Translations under genes and position numbers: made by a program
Source: Camellia lanceoleosa
Taxonomy: Eukaryota > Streptophyta > Magnoliopsida > Ericales > Theaceae
Length of the DNA: 64,000 nt
Reading direction: 5' to 3'
Assembly: GCA_025200525.1 (NCBI GenBank)
Contig: CM045762.1
Location: 110,210,734 to 110,274,733, forward strand
In this document: piece by piece, positions 47,571 to 58,882 of the stretch
How the letters are laid out: each line of letters starts with the position of its first letter
Position numbering within the stretch: the stretch's first letter is position 1
Notes under the pieces: generated by a model
Told to the model about the DNA's origin: nothing
Databases searched by the model: none
The model's input: only the letters and a program-made list of their open reading frames with translations

Positions 47571-47705
47571 TTGTGTATCATTAGTTACACCATTTCCGAC
47601 TGCACTGTAATCAATCACATTAAAAGTTACTGTCCCAACATCCTTTATTCCGATGCCTAAACCAAATGCAGCAATACAACATACTATAATAATGTGAAAT
47701 ATCTC
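47571..47705 (-). pseudogene. Polygalacturonase N-terminal exon (copy 1)
   Basis: 135-bp frame between an acceptor-like TTCTTGTAG and donor CAA|GTAAATC, encoding EIFHIIIVCCIAAFGLGIG, then TVTFNVIDYSAVGNGVTNDT. The first part is hydrophobic like a secretion signal; FNVIDYSAVGNGVTNDTQ is the start of the GH28 fold (usual FNVLDYGAVGDGVTDDTQ). By order and strand it belongs with the exons at 28381-28767, which now lie about 19 kb away. The two exons expected between them were not found. An ATG-bearing first exon was not identified. Confidence 0.72.
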
Positions 47706-48061
47706 CTACAAGAAAAACATCAAATTGTATCCTTAGACACACATGTGAACACAAATGCATGCACACACACAAAAGAAGAAGAAAGAAAACTTTTTTTTTG
47801 TAAGAATGTAATGATTTTTTTCACTAAAAAAATAGATAGAAACTAAATGGTGGAAGTACTTCTCACCATTGTATATGTTACAATGTGGATAAGAAGGAGA
47901 AGCAGATAAAGAGAAAGCTATATTAGAGAAAGAGTTTGTATTGTTTAGTACTATTCTACAATCATACATGAGAGGTATATATATTACAAGAATGAGTGCT
48001 TTCAAATAGATAAAAGGAAAGGAAATAAAATCCTATCAAATCTATTGATGCATACATTTAC
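47706..48061. other. Upstream flank of polygalacturonase copy 1
   Basis: AT-rich, with short CA runs. It may contain the promoter and leader of copy 1, but no TATA box or start codon can be chosen with confidence. Confidence 0.4.
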
Positions 48062-48914
48062 TGTAATGCCCTCAAATTTTCCCACAAGAATATGCCAAAA
48101 CAGATACAACAATATACCAAAAAAGTCCACCTTCTCATTGAACTAAGAGATAAGAGGTTACAATTCACCATATACATTTCCATAATGTTCAGAATTCGGA
48201 TTCCAATTCAATGAACTAGGTGGCCTTACAAAATATAAACCTCTAGGGCGTACAATTGCAACAAGATAAATTAATAGTCTTGTTACAAAAATTCCAATTC
48301 AAAACAACAAAATACACATGGATTAACTTTTCTAAAAAGGAACTATTACTTGACCAACCCTTCAGGGAGGTGGACCTTCATCATTTCCTGAAAAAGATAA
48401 GATAGGGTTGAGCTATATGCCCAGTAGGAACACATTTAATCAAGTATTTAATCCTTTGAATAAGATTATAGTATCTTTGTGACCAAACATTACATGGAAA
48501 TTTATCTTTACATGTAATCCTTAACAAACATACAGATCCATGACAACCAAATAATAATAGTGGTTATTCACATCATCAAGCACAACAATCAAACATTCAC
48601 AACCATAGAACACAAACCATGAGTCCACTTGTAAGAGTCCAATTAAAAACACCCTTTACTTTTTGTTTTTAAAACCACCCCCACATTTGCCGGCTATTAT
48701 ACGGTAGTGAGTGTGCACCCCAAAGAAAACCATCTATTTTTCCACTTTTGCTGGCTATCATACGGCAGGACTGTGTGGACACCCAAAAATATTTTTCTCA
48801 CATTCGTCCAGCGATAAGCCTAGACAGGGCATTTGGGCACCTTTTTAAACTCCCCGCGCAGGTACCAATACAATATCACACTTGGAAAATCGACTCTTAC
48901 CCGAACTCATGCAT
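48062..48914 (-). mobile_element. Family-3 LTR, antisense, first part
   Basis: Starts TGTAATGCCCTC. Interrupted at 48914 by a family-2 LTR and continues at 51212. Flanks of the whole unit, tttac before 48062 and tgtac after 52529, match at four of five positions. Host words on both sides (tgcataca and acatatgttaattt) join into a segment that recurs at 52935-52970, which supports the call. Confidence 0.65.
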
Positions 48915-51211
48915 TATAATGCCCCGAAAAAATCAAACACAACCCAACCACATTAACCAACATTCACCGAATAATAATGACATGACTCCATCCTTTACAT
49001 CCTATATCAGCAACGTTTATACAAAGTGTCACATGCAAGTTATACATTCATTGGTAAGAAAAACACATGAATTTATAGCATGTGAAGCATATGGTTCTTA
49101 AAACAAATAAATGCCCTTATGGGCTATAACTTCCAAGGCTTAAGCTCGGTTACATTAAAGTGGTCTCTCGGACCCAACAAAAATAGCCTTGGCTTTACAA
49201 AAAAAAAAAAATCTCAACAAAATAAAGAGTAATCTACTCTTCACAAGAACATATCCACACCCTCAATTTGGTGGGATCACCACATCTTTACCTGCACCGA
49301 AATCCCATAGGGGTGAGCATAAAGCCTAGTAGAGAATTCTCACAAAGTATATACAGTTATGCAATTTCCCTCAACAATGAAAAATGCAAAGGTAATGACA
49401 TGCAAATGCCAATAATAAAGAGGAATTTCATTTCAATGCACAATTTAAAAATTGCAATGTTCTCAATAATATTTTTCAATCTCATAAATTTCAAAACTTC
49501 CAATATTTAAACTAATAGGGGCAGTAAATACGACACTGGTAATCCCTAGGTTGGTGCCTGCAAGTAGTCTCTACGAGCTCTACCAATACCCCACTTTACC
49601 GGTTACTAACTGGAAGGGAAGTGGTACCTCATCCGCTCGTGTTTTCGGTCTTTCACCCCAGACACTCAAGCCAACTTATCAATCTCATATATACCACCTA
49701 ACCGGACTTACCAATATATTTACCCCTTTAACATAACCATAGATTTCATTTCAATATAATCTTTCTCAATGTGAATGTTTTCCAACACATATCAAGATAT
49801 ACAACAATGATAATAAATCAATTGAAAACATGATGCAATATTTACTATTTTGTAGCATTTTTCTATTCTCAAGATATCTCTACAACAATATCAATTACTC
49901 TCATTTCTCATTACTTCTCTTCAAAGCTATTTCACAAAATAACCATGTGCCATCAATTTATAGTAACAACAAAGTCTCACCATGCACAAATCATTACAAG
50001 TTAGCCTCTTCAAGGCAATATGTGATGTTTTCCAACATAATCTCCAAGGTTTCACAACTTCCACATTCCATGGTACATAATAGTTCATCACTTTCCAACA
50101 ACACATGTTCAAGTATTTAACAATATGTTACAATAACATCTTATGACTCATATTTCAAATAGATTTCCATTTTTACCAAACATGCTATGAGAGTTACTCT
50201 CATCCATTTTCTTGGCACACAATGATAAAAGGTTTCATAGGTATTTCCTTATTTTCCAAAATTCCCAAATTTCTAGGGTTTTTCTTCAAGACAAAACACT
50301 TCTTATTTCCTTGGTAAAACCCAACTAAAATCACATTTCTTAGGTTTTATAAATGAATAACCATCTAGGAGAAACAAGGATTGAGTTTTGGAAACCCACA
50401 TTTAAAACTCTCTACCTTTTAAATCAAAATGTAAAATTAACACAAAACTTCAAGAAAACCTTTAAATCGTCAACAATGTAGCAAAACATGTATATATAAC
50501 TCAAGAATGTCCCTACCTCAAGGTCTTGATGATGGAGGGAAAGAAACCCTAGCTTTAATGGAGGATTCTTTAACCCTCACTATACCAAGAGGAGCCCTAG
50601 TTGATCTTCCAGATTAGAGGAAGATGATGATGATCTTGACTCAAGATTTGCAAGGATCAAAGTATTTTGGTGTTTGAGGAGGTTTTCTAGAGAGAAAGAG
50701 AAGGAAAATAGGGTTTAGAGTGAGAGAGAAATGTCAAAAATGAGATACACATTCGAACCAAAAGAGTAGAAAAAACACAGTTTTGAACTGCCAGAGTGCC
50801 ACATGTGCGGCGCCCAACCCCGCACATGCGGAGCACCCCTTCCCGCACGTGCGGCCCTCACCCTCGCATGTGCAGTGGCTCTCCCGCACCACTCTCTGCT
50901 CATTCTTTTTAAGCAAAATGCAATCCACTGGAGCTCAACCCTCACCGCACGTGCGGCCTCACTCCCCACACGTGTGGTCCTGGCCCAGCAGCCTAGAAAT
51001 TTTCTACTTCACTACCGGGCACTTCGTACCTAACCCCGCACCTCCTGGAACAAAAGATATTCAATACCGAAACAAACAAGTATAGAAATTTAAGGTAAAT
51101 TTTCTAAATCACCACAACCCAAAGTAACTCCAAGTGAAACTCGACACACTAATGAAATAAGATCAAAGTTAAGCAAAAGGATTAGAATTGGTAGCCCTCG
51201 GGGTCATCACA
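48915..51211 (-). mobile_element. Family-2 LTR, antisense, nested in family-3 LTR
   Basis: Antisense start TATAATGCCCCG and end GGGGTCATCACA; flanks tgcat and tgcaa match at four of five positions. It shows all family-2 blocks in antisense order, including cacccctatgggg-type sequence at 49300 and a CACGTG array at 50800-50985. About 2.3 kb, the same as the reconstructed element A LTR. No coding domains. Confidence 0.72.
50800..50985. repeat. CACGTG palindrome array
   Basis: CCGCACGTGCGG-type words at about 50840-50855 and 50944-50960, with decayed forms (GCACATGCGG, CGCATGTGC) between. Confidence 0.75.
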
Positions 51212-51918
51212 TGCAAGATCAACAATTCATTCATATTTTATTCCATCGACAACCATCCAACATTACCCAAGAGTTTAATACAACACAAGATTTAAGGAAA
51301 ACAAATAACATCCAAGCCACAATTCTTTTACTATATCAACATCCACATCCTTCATCTATTTATTTTTCACAATATTTCATGAATCAAGAAAATTCCCCAT
51401 TCAATGTGGTGTTTTTAACTCAAATGGAGAATCTAGGGTTTTTTTACCAAATTTGGGGGTTTTTGTCCTCTATTATAGATATGGCTTGTAATAACATTTA
51501 TATACATGTTTTGAAAAGTAGGAGTAAGGAAATCTTAAGCAAGAGTCAAGTAAAATGTTTATTTATGTAAAACATGAGATTGATCCAACAATACTCTCCA
51601 ATTAACTCATAAATCACAATAATACCATGAAATCCCTTCAAAACAAAGAACTACTAAGGTAAAAGTGTCCCAACCTCAAGTCGTGAGGAAGAAAACCCGA
51701 AATACTCAAGGTTGACGAAACCACGAACTTCTTGGACCAATAGAAAGCCCTTGACAAGATCTTCAAGTTATCTCAAAGGATCAAGGTGAGAAGACACCTC
51801 TAAGAGTGTAGATCTAAGGATTGAAGTGGAAAAAGTGAGTTTTTGAGAGAAAGAGAGAGAGACTCTCAGTTTTGAGAGGAAAAAGAGGAGAAAATTATCA
51901 GAGAGGTGGGGTTTAGGT

Positions 51919-51928
51919 CTATTTATAG
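51919..51928 (-). promoter_or_regulatory. TATA box of family-3 LTR
   Basis: CTATAAATAG on the minus strand, a near-ideal plant TATA box, followed downstream by a GA/CT-rich leader (51840-51880). The GTCGAC array starts about 100 bases upstream. Confidence 0.65.
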
Positions 51929-52029
51929 TATTAGATGATAGCCCTAAGGTCAATGAAAAAGATAAGTCCAAAAACCCCCAAAAATAGGGCCCATTCGAAG
52001 CCCAAAATTCTGAAAAAAAAATAACTCGC

Positions 52030-52350
52030 AGGGGTCGACCCTTCGGGCAAGGAGGTTGACCCTTTAGGTAGAAAGACAATCTGGCAACAAGCAAGGGGGT
52101 TGACCCTTAGACAGGAGGGGGTTGACCCTATTTTTCAGCAACTAACACAGAAAATTTTGCAACATAATAGGGTCGACCCTCTCTAGACTGGTGTCTATCC
52201 TATTTTCCAGCAACACCTCCAAAAACTTCACCAACAGGTAAGGGTCGACCCTTAAGAAGGCTGGTGTCTACCCTATTTTCCAGCAACACTTCCAGAAACA
52301 CTACAACATGCAAGGGTCGACCCTTAGAAAGGCTAGTGTCGACCCCAAGG
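52030..52350. repeat. GTCGAC palindrome array with 72-bp tandem units
   Basis: Five or so GTCGAC cores, mostly GGGTCGACCC, plus decayed forms (GTTGACCC, GTCTACCC, GTCTATCC). From 52137 to 52350 they sit in about three tandem units of roughly 72 bp, each starting ccagcaacac and containing two palindromic words. Confidence 0.8.
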
Positions 52351-52529
52351 AAAAATTTCCAAGTTTCCAAGGAACTTTTGACAAGAACAAACGCGAACGA
52401 ACAAACCCGACTAGTTTAAATCGGATTGTACTCCTTCAAAACCAATACACGACAACTCTAAAGACTCCCAAAACAAAAATAAAGATATTAAACACACCTT
52501 CCAATAGATTAAAACACCCAAGTGTTACA

Positions 52530-53060
52530 TGTACATATGTTAATTTAATTTTAAATCTTGATAAACTCATATATATGATGTTTATATAATGTTAGGAATA
52601 CATAAACTAAACACAGAATGAGACACAATTCTCTCTGAAAGTGTGGGATCCGCATGTGTGCAGACTTACTCTATCATAATAATTGCTATGCTTTTATGTT
52701 GAATGTAGTAAACAAGGAAAAAAAATTCAAATTGTGATCCTCTCCATTTTCATTACAAAATTGTAATGGAAAATGTCCAATACAACATGTAAGAGTTTGT
52801 AATTATATTCTTTCTAAATTTAAAATATTAATAAATTTTCATAATTATTTCACAACCCTTAGATGATATAATGAATATCCTCCATTACAACCATGGAATG
52901 GAGAGAATTTTAATTCATAAATTTCTATCAGATCTGTTGGTGCATAAATGCACATATGTTATTTTAATTTTAAAATTTAATATTATTAACTCATATTTTC
53001 CACACTTTTTATGTTGCATGTAATAAATGAGCAATATAGAGAGTTGAAGTTGATGTTGTC
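52530..53060. other. AT-rich spacer with a diverged direct duplication
   Basis: No gene seen. Words tatgttgaatgtagtaaac (52696) and tatgttgcatgtaataaat (53010), and the segment after acatatgtta, occur twice about 300-400 bases apart. Confidence 0.5.
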
Positions 53061-53674
53061 TAGTGTTGTAAACAAGTCGAGTTAAGCTGAATTTTTGTAT
53101 GTTTGGGTTTCTTTATTAAGATTTTAACGAGTTCGAACTTGAACTCAAACTCAAGCTCAATAAAAATTTAACGAATAAGCTCGAGTCAAGTTGGCTTAGA
53201 CTTGATTCGAACTAGAGCCTGTTCACGAGCCTTAACGAGCAAAAAAAATTACAAATTCATACTTGTGTATAAGACTAAAGTTGCAATTGAAATTTTGATT
53301 ATACAATTATATATACAATATATATAAACATACTAAAAAAAATTCAATATTTTACCAAAATAATAATATTTACCACCACTAACATATAAATGTATTAGCT
53401 ATAGTTAGCTATTATTTATATTTACATTTTTTAAATATATAAATAACATAATTATCTTATTTTTTATATATATTTTTACATTATTTAATATATAAATAAT
53501 AAATGTTAAGCAAGCCGAGTTTTAGTATGTTTGGGCTTATTTATTAAAATTTTAACAAGTTCGAGCTCAAACTCGAACAAAATTTTTTTTTTTTTTATGA
53601 GCCGAGTTCGAACAAGCTCTTATCAAACCGAATTCGAATTTGTTCACGAACAGTTCTGTTCATTTGCAGCCCTA
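53061..53674. mobile_element. hAT-like non-autonomous element
   Basis: Left end TAGTGTTGTAAACAAG; right end on the opposite strand TAGGGCTGCAAATGAAC, imperfect inverted repeats. The flanks atgttgtc (53053-53060) and atactatc (53675-53682) look like an aged 8-bp duplication that differs only by transitions. The interior is full of gagctcgaac and acgagttcg words in both orientations. No transposase. Confidence 0.65.
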
Positions 53675-53917
53675 ATACTATCTCATTCATTTAATTGAAT
53701 ATTATACTAAGAAAGATTGTTAATTATTTTGTTTGAGTGTTTTACATATTAGGCAATCTATGAGCATATTTTTGTAGTGGAGCTCATTATTGTGGTGGGT
53801 CTCATTATATTTTTTTTAAGTATAAGATTTTTTGTTTACATTTTATAGTTGCAGCTAAAATTGTTATATGACAAGTTATTTTCACCAAGATTTAAATATT
53901 TTGAATATATTTTTATA
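53675..53917. other. Spacer, nothing recognised
   Basis: AT-rich sequence between two MITE-like elements. No coding or repeat signal. Confidence 0.5.
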
Positions 53918-54273
53918 GAATAAAATACACTTATGGTTGCTAAAGAATGCATTATATGTCATTTTAATCCTTCAAATTTCAATTTTATCAATTTCGTCCA
54001 TGTAATTTTCTATTTGAATCAAATTGGTTCAATTCCAAATGGCCATTTAAATAAATTTCAACAACAGCCCCCAAAGTAAAAATTTAGTGTCATTTTAGTT
54101 CTTAAAGTTTTAATTTTGTCAATTTTGTTTCTCAATATTATGAGGTTATGTTTCATCTTTCTTTTTTTTTTTCCATTAATGTTTGTGGGACCAAATTGAC
54201 AAAATTAAAAATTTTAACACCCAAAATGATACAAAACACAGAGTTTAGGGACCATATGTGCATTTTAGTATCC
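53918..54273. mobile_element. MITE with terminal inverted repeats
   Basis: Left end gaataaaatacacttatggt pairs with the right end read on the other strand, ggatactaaaatgcacatat. Further inside, atttcaattttatcaattt pairs with the reverse complement of accaaattgacaaaattaa. This is the aattttgtcaatttggtcc type of MITE common in plants. Confidence 0.6.
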
Positions 54274-55009
54274 TTCCATTAACTAATGAGACAATCCATT
54301 TGAAATTGGACCAAATTGACCCAACCTAAAAATTTTAAGGACCAAAGTAACAATTTTTTTTTTTGGATAACCGAGTGCTCGAACTAGCTTACGCGTATCT
54401 CGACTAATAACCGTAAATGTATTATATTCTATTTTTATACTTAGCAATTATTACATGTGTAATGCCAAAAAGGTATATACATTTAGAGTGAGCTGCTGTC
54501 GTTGCACCCTTAAGAAGGTGTATATATGTATATATTCTACCACAACATATGTAAAATACCTATAGCATTCCATAGCATACACCACAACAAGCCATAATTA
54601 TTATTTTTTTCCAAAATAATTTGTAACATTTACCCCTACAGATGGTTTGTAACATTTACCCCACATCATTTATACCATAAACACAATGGTTCGTAATATT
54701 CATTTTAGTTCGTAATTTTCACCACAATGTGGCATAACACATTCCAAACATTTGTAACTTTCATTATAATAATCTATATGAACATTCAAATTTACTAAGT
54801 GTTTGCAATTTGATAATGCTATTGAAGTTTAATATTATAAAAACCATAAGCATTCAATGCTTTATATTTTAAAAAGCCATCCATCCTCTTTGTAGACATC
54901 AAAGAGATGGAGCTTATAAGATAATGGCAGGCCAACAATGCCATCAATTATTTCAACAAATACTACTTATATTAACCATAGAAATTAAAATATAAAAATA
55001 AAAGTTGAG
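54274..55009. other. Spacer downstream of polygalacturonase copy 2
   Basis: Mostly AT-rich. At 54360-54420 a T tract is followed by ggataaccgagtgctcgaac and tacgcgtatctcgact, which resembles a short dispersed element end (SINE-like), low confidence. The rest shows no gene. Confidence 0.4.
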
Positions 55010-55233
55010 TCAACAATTTGATAAGCAAGGTACACTAGGTGTAGTTGAAAAGGATGTTCCACAAGCATTGCAGCAAAAGGAAAAGGTTTTATTTTCAGGA
55101 ACCGAAGAATATATGTTAACTCTGTCTGTAACAATGTTTGTGCAAGCTTGGCTTTCACCGCATCTCAAATTAATTGCTTTGCCACTAATAGAAGATCCAC
55201 CCATATTCCTATATGTCACTTCGCTTATTTGCA
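55010..55233 (-). pseudogene. Polygalacturonase copy 2, C-terminal exon
   Basis: Acceptor CAACAG, then VQISEVTYRNMGGSSISGKA, LRCGESQACTNIVTDRVNIY and a Cys-rich end, VPCLSNC, before TGA. The two Cys-containing blocks are usual for plant polygalacturonase C termini. Open throughout. In its natural place this exon closes the GH28 right-handed beta-helix. Confidence 0.88.
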
Positions 55234-55359
55234 CTGTTGATGTCTTAAATATGAATCATATTAACATCAAAATAGTATGTTAGTTCTTTAATTTGGCACA
55301 TAGAATTATGTGGAAAGACTTGAAATTCTTCTTAAATTTTGAAAATTTATTGTTTTTAC

Positions 55360-55483
55360 CTCATTTCTGCAAACTTTATTTGCTTGATGATCACAATAAT
55401 TTTGGTTGATGATGATGGGATTCTCAACTTCAAAAAGTGTTAGCTCTTCAAAAGTGATATTCCTTTCATACCCTAATCCCCCC
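55360..55483 (-). pseudogene. Polygalacturonase copy 2, exon GGLGYERN
   Basis: Acceptor CTTTTAG and donor GAG|GTAAAAAC. Encodes GGLGYERNITFEELTLFEVE and NPIIINQNYCDHQ, matching the family GGSGYARNI...NPIIIDQ.YC block. No stop. Confidence 0.88.
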
Positions 55484-55607
55484 CTAAAAGGACATATGCT
55501 TATTTTAAAAATTAGAAATAAACATATCTTTAAATATGTGAATGACAAAGTTTTATATGATGATGTTTTGTATGTATATGTATGCATGTCAATAAATATT
55601 TGCATAC

Positions 55608-55719
55608 GTGCCATGTCTTGATCCTTGCTCCATTTGTAGTTTGATTTAATGTACAATTTCGCACATACACCCCATCTACAGTTTCATAAACCCCACTCCT
55701 TGAGCCCAAGCTTCCCACA
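55608..55719 (-). pseudogene. Polygalacturonase copy 2, RIK exon
   Basis: Acceptor CTTTAG and donor CAC|GTATGC. Encodes VGSLGSRSGVYETVDGVYVR and NQTTNGARIKTWH. The substrate-binding RIK motif is intact. The intron upstream holds a GA and an AC microsatellite (55722-55820). Confidence 0.88.
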
Positions 55720-55721
55720 CT

Positions 55722-55767
<46 letters not shown>

Positions 55768-55820
55768 ATCAGTCTATTTATAAGGGAAAATAATATAAAC
55801 ACACACACACACACACACAA
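55722..55820. repeat. GA and AC microsatellites
   Basis: (GA)n at 55722-55762 and (AC)n at 55797-55820, in a polygalacturonase intron. Confidence 0.95.
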
Positions 55821-56164
55821 AAAAAAAAATCAGTAAAATGCATATAATGCAATGTTGGCAATCTTTTATGGGACTCACACTTCCAAAATTAATGTTAGCA
55901 CTGCACTGTGTACTTTTCTATGAATTTTCATGTATTTGTAGCATTTCTCATTTATATTGACCAAAAGATTTGTGATAAAAAGGTAAAGAGCTTAAGTAAT
56001 GAACATGGAAAGTGTTTATCTTAAAAAAAATTTATGAAGTTCATGTAGTATCTAAGCTTCCTTTCATATAATCATGGAAGAGAAAAGTTCCAGTCTTCTT
56101 TTCTTTTTTTTTTTCTTTTTTTTATAAGGAACAAATATTAAGCTTATGACAACTAAGTAATTGC

Positions 56165-56246
56165 CTTATGCCATACCTTGGACCACATGTAATGCCAGTA
56201 ATGCTTATATTGGAGGAGTTACCATTGATAGCAATGCAATCATCAC
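56165..56246 (-). pseudogene. Polygalacturonase copy 2, GDDC exon
   Basis: 82-bp exon, the same length as in copy 1. Encodes GDDCIAINGNSSNISITGIT, then CGPRYGI. The catalytic His of CGPGHGI has become Tyr. The donor reads AAG|GCAATT, a GC instead of GT, while copy 1 has GT. Confidence 0.85.
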
Positions 56247-56325
56247 CTATATTATTGTGAAAAAATTAGCCCATTTCAAGTTAACAGCCATAACAACTTG
56301 AAAACGGGGAAGACATATTACTTAC

Positions 56326-56534
56326 TAGTTGCGATGTATGGGTCGTGGATGTGAATATGGCTAGAGCCAGAGATGTCAATTCCCTCGGTGTTATGACTGT
56401 TTCCAAGTACAGTTATATTGACATGAGAAATACTTACATTTTTTGTAATTATTTGTACCAATATGATTTCTTGGGGAATCAATATGGTTCAAAGCACTAA
56501 GTTGGAGATCATTGCATCTAGTAAAGCGTACCAG
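56326..56534 (-). pseudogene. Polygalacturonase copy 2, NTD-motif exon with frameshift
   Basis: 209 bp, one base longer than the homologous exon of copy 1. It encodes VRFTRCNDLQLSALNHID; an extra A in the run near 56440 then shifts the frame, and the part after it reads ISHVNITVLGNSHNTEGIDI in the next phase. The NTD motif is NTE. Acceptor GTGCAG, donor CTA|GTAAGT. The frameshift makes this copy a pseudogene unless bypassed. Confidence 0.86.
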
Positions 56535-57085
56535 CTGCACTATTCTCATTTGTTTAGAAAATTTCTCCACAAAGTTTTGGCTAATGTCTTAACTGTAATT
56601 ATATATGTATACAATTTCATTTGGACTACGTCTTCTGCAAACATGAATTTCCATTGCATGTTTCAACTATAGTAATATGCAAATTTATGGAGCTTTTGCT
56701 ACATATATTTAGAAGTCGTTTATAAGGTGACACGTCAAATTTTTTATTTTCATATTAAGATGTCATGTAATAGTGATTTTAAAGAAGATTAGGAAGTGAA
56801 TTTGAAAAACAAGAGAGTATATAATTAGTCAAAAAAAGAACAAGAAAGGTTGCATGTAAGAAAAGAGAAAGAGAAGAGAGTGTGAGAGAGGGTGCGATGT
56901 TTTAGAAAATATAGAAATTTGGAATTTATAAATAACCAATTTTAAATAAGAATTTAAAAAATGACATTATTTTACCTTGGGTATTTAGCTAAGCATCGTG
57001 CTTTAGCTAGTTCTACATTCATGCTTCTTTTTGAATTTTTTTTTTCATTTTTTGTTTGAAATTTTTCAATATCCATAGAAAGTCA
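56535..57085. other. Intron of polygalacturonase copy 2, left part
   Basis: AT-rich intron sequence before the LTR fragment. No other feature seen. Confidence 0.5.
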
Positions 57086-58743
57086 TCTTACTGTTGGGCA
57101 GTTGATCGAGCGGACTATGTGCATACCAGATCACAAAAATGATTTTTTATATCACTTTTTCAGATCTATTCTCCCTAAAATCTAAAGTTGAGACCCTCTC
57201 TCTCCCTAAAACACACACACACTCTCTCTCTACATTTTCACCTAGTTCTAGTGATTTCCCCGCCCTAATCCCTTTGATAAAAGGTAAACCATCTCAAGAC
57301 CACCATTTTGATCCAAATAGAGTTGGATTTGGGCATCTTTGAAGTTTCACTCTTGCTTGGTTCGTCTTCTCTCTTTGAGGTAGGGGTTTTCTACACTTTT
57401 ATATGGTCTTTAGCTTAGTTATTTGTCGTTGTGTAACAATGGTGGGATTCGGGAGTATTTTGAACGAACCTAGGGTTTGGGTGTGAAATAAAAAGAGGGG
57501 TTTCAATATGAGTGTGAAATAAATGACTATGGGGTTCGAGTACAAGGTTCTATGGTGGCAAAATAGTTAATTTTGGCATTTGGGTTGATATTTGGAAAAA
57601 TTGGATTTTTGCCCTAAATAGGTCAAATTGTTATTTTGTGTAAATAACTGAAATTGATAATGGTAATGTGAAATTGGATGATTGTTGATGTACATGGTGG
57701 AGTTGGACACGTGTTGTCTCTCACCTATGTAAATTTGAATAATATATCTGTGGAGAAGATTGTTTATCTATTTAGAAATATCTTTATTGGGCTATCGGTG
57801 GAGGATAACTATGATTGTTGTACAAATTGCATAAAGATTAGGTAAATTAAAACTACTGTAGTTCTGATTGTCATTGAATATGACTAAGATTTATATACAG
57901 TGTATATGTATGATTGTTTGGGAAGAGAAAGGAGATGTACTCCATTATTTGAGAGAAGATAGGGATGGACTCCATTAAAATTAAGTTGGCCGGAGTGTCC
58001 AGGGTGAAAGTCCCGAAATCTTGTGTGCACATGGGTGCCAATCCCGAAGATGAAATTTCTATAAAATGATAGATTTGAAGTGTTTGTGTGATAATGTATT
58101 GAATTGGAAAACCACTAAGTTGTAGTCTATGTTGGGTTGTTGGAAAATAATGAAATTGACCCATGAATTGGGAAGAATAAATGAACTTGAAATGAATTGA
58201 AGGAAAATAAATTGAAATATGAACTTTGGGACTTTCCGATCATATGTAATATGAATGTCTTGTCACAAGCCTTGTATGTGCACAATTGTACTTATATCTT
58301 GTTAAATCTAATGTATTGTGTTAGATTATTTCTACTGGGCTTTGGCTCACCCTATTTGGGGAAAACCATTTTCAGGTGCTGGTGACATGCCTCTGCTAGG
58401 GCAATAGCTTGGAGGGACGTTTGGGAGCAAGAGCTTCTTTATTTTGTTATATTCTTTTGTATAGCCAAGGGCGGAAAATGTTTTGAGCTAGGCTCACTTT
58501 TGTGTAACCAAGCCATGACTTGGAAGATGTAAGCCTATAGGGCATATGACTATTTATTTGGTTTTTTAATTCTTTTAGCATTGCAACCCATGTTGTAGAT
58601 TCAGGATGAACATTTGTGAATGTATAATATATGTGTTAACTTTTGAAAATGAATTATGATAAATAAAAGCATATTATTTCTATTATTCATTTGCTTTAAG
58701 GATTGGGTTTACTGTAGCATTTTGGGCATTTTGGGGCATTACA
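57086..58743 (+). mobile_element. Family-1-like LTR fragment in polygalacturonase intron
   Basis: Ends GGGGCATTACA at 58743 and contains family-1 blocks in sense order: CT-rich leader, gaggtaggggttttc, gggctatcggtggaggataac (57791), gttggccggagtgtccaggg (57985) and the hydrophobic-looking 3' part. The start is uncertain: the CTCGAG array and TATAGCG end are missing apart from a possible remnant (gatcgagcgg near 57102), so it appears 5'-truncated. Confidence 0.65.
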
Positions 58744-58882
58744 ATCCTCATATGGAAAAAGAGAAAGGTAAAAATAGAAACTTTTTGCCCATTTCATATT
58801 TGACAAAAAATTCCAACAAATTAAATAGAAATAAAAAAGAAAAGAAAATAAAAATTGGGTCACAACAAATTCGATTATGCAC

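Larger units (their letters stand above)
51212..52529 (-). mobile_element. Family-3 LTR, antisense, second part
   Basis: Ends AAGTGTTACA at 52529, which in sense is a start TGTAACACTTGG. It carries a clear minus-strand TATA box (TACTATAAATAGACC, 51919-51928) and upstream of it a GGGTCGACCC array (52030-52350). An open frame on the minus strand (51768-52094) covers the leader and promoter and shows no domain, so I do not call a gene. Confidence 0.65.

Noticed and set aside
51768..52094. 108-codon minus-strand frame
   Set aside because: It spans the TATA box, leader and palindrome array of a family-3 LTR; hydrophobic stretches come from CT-rich DNA.
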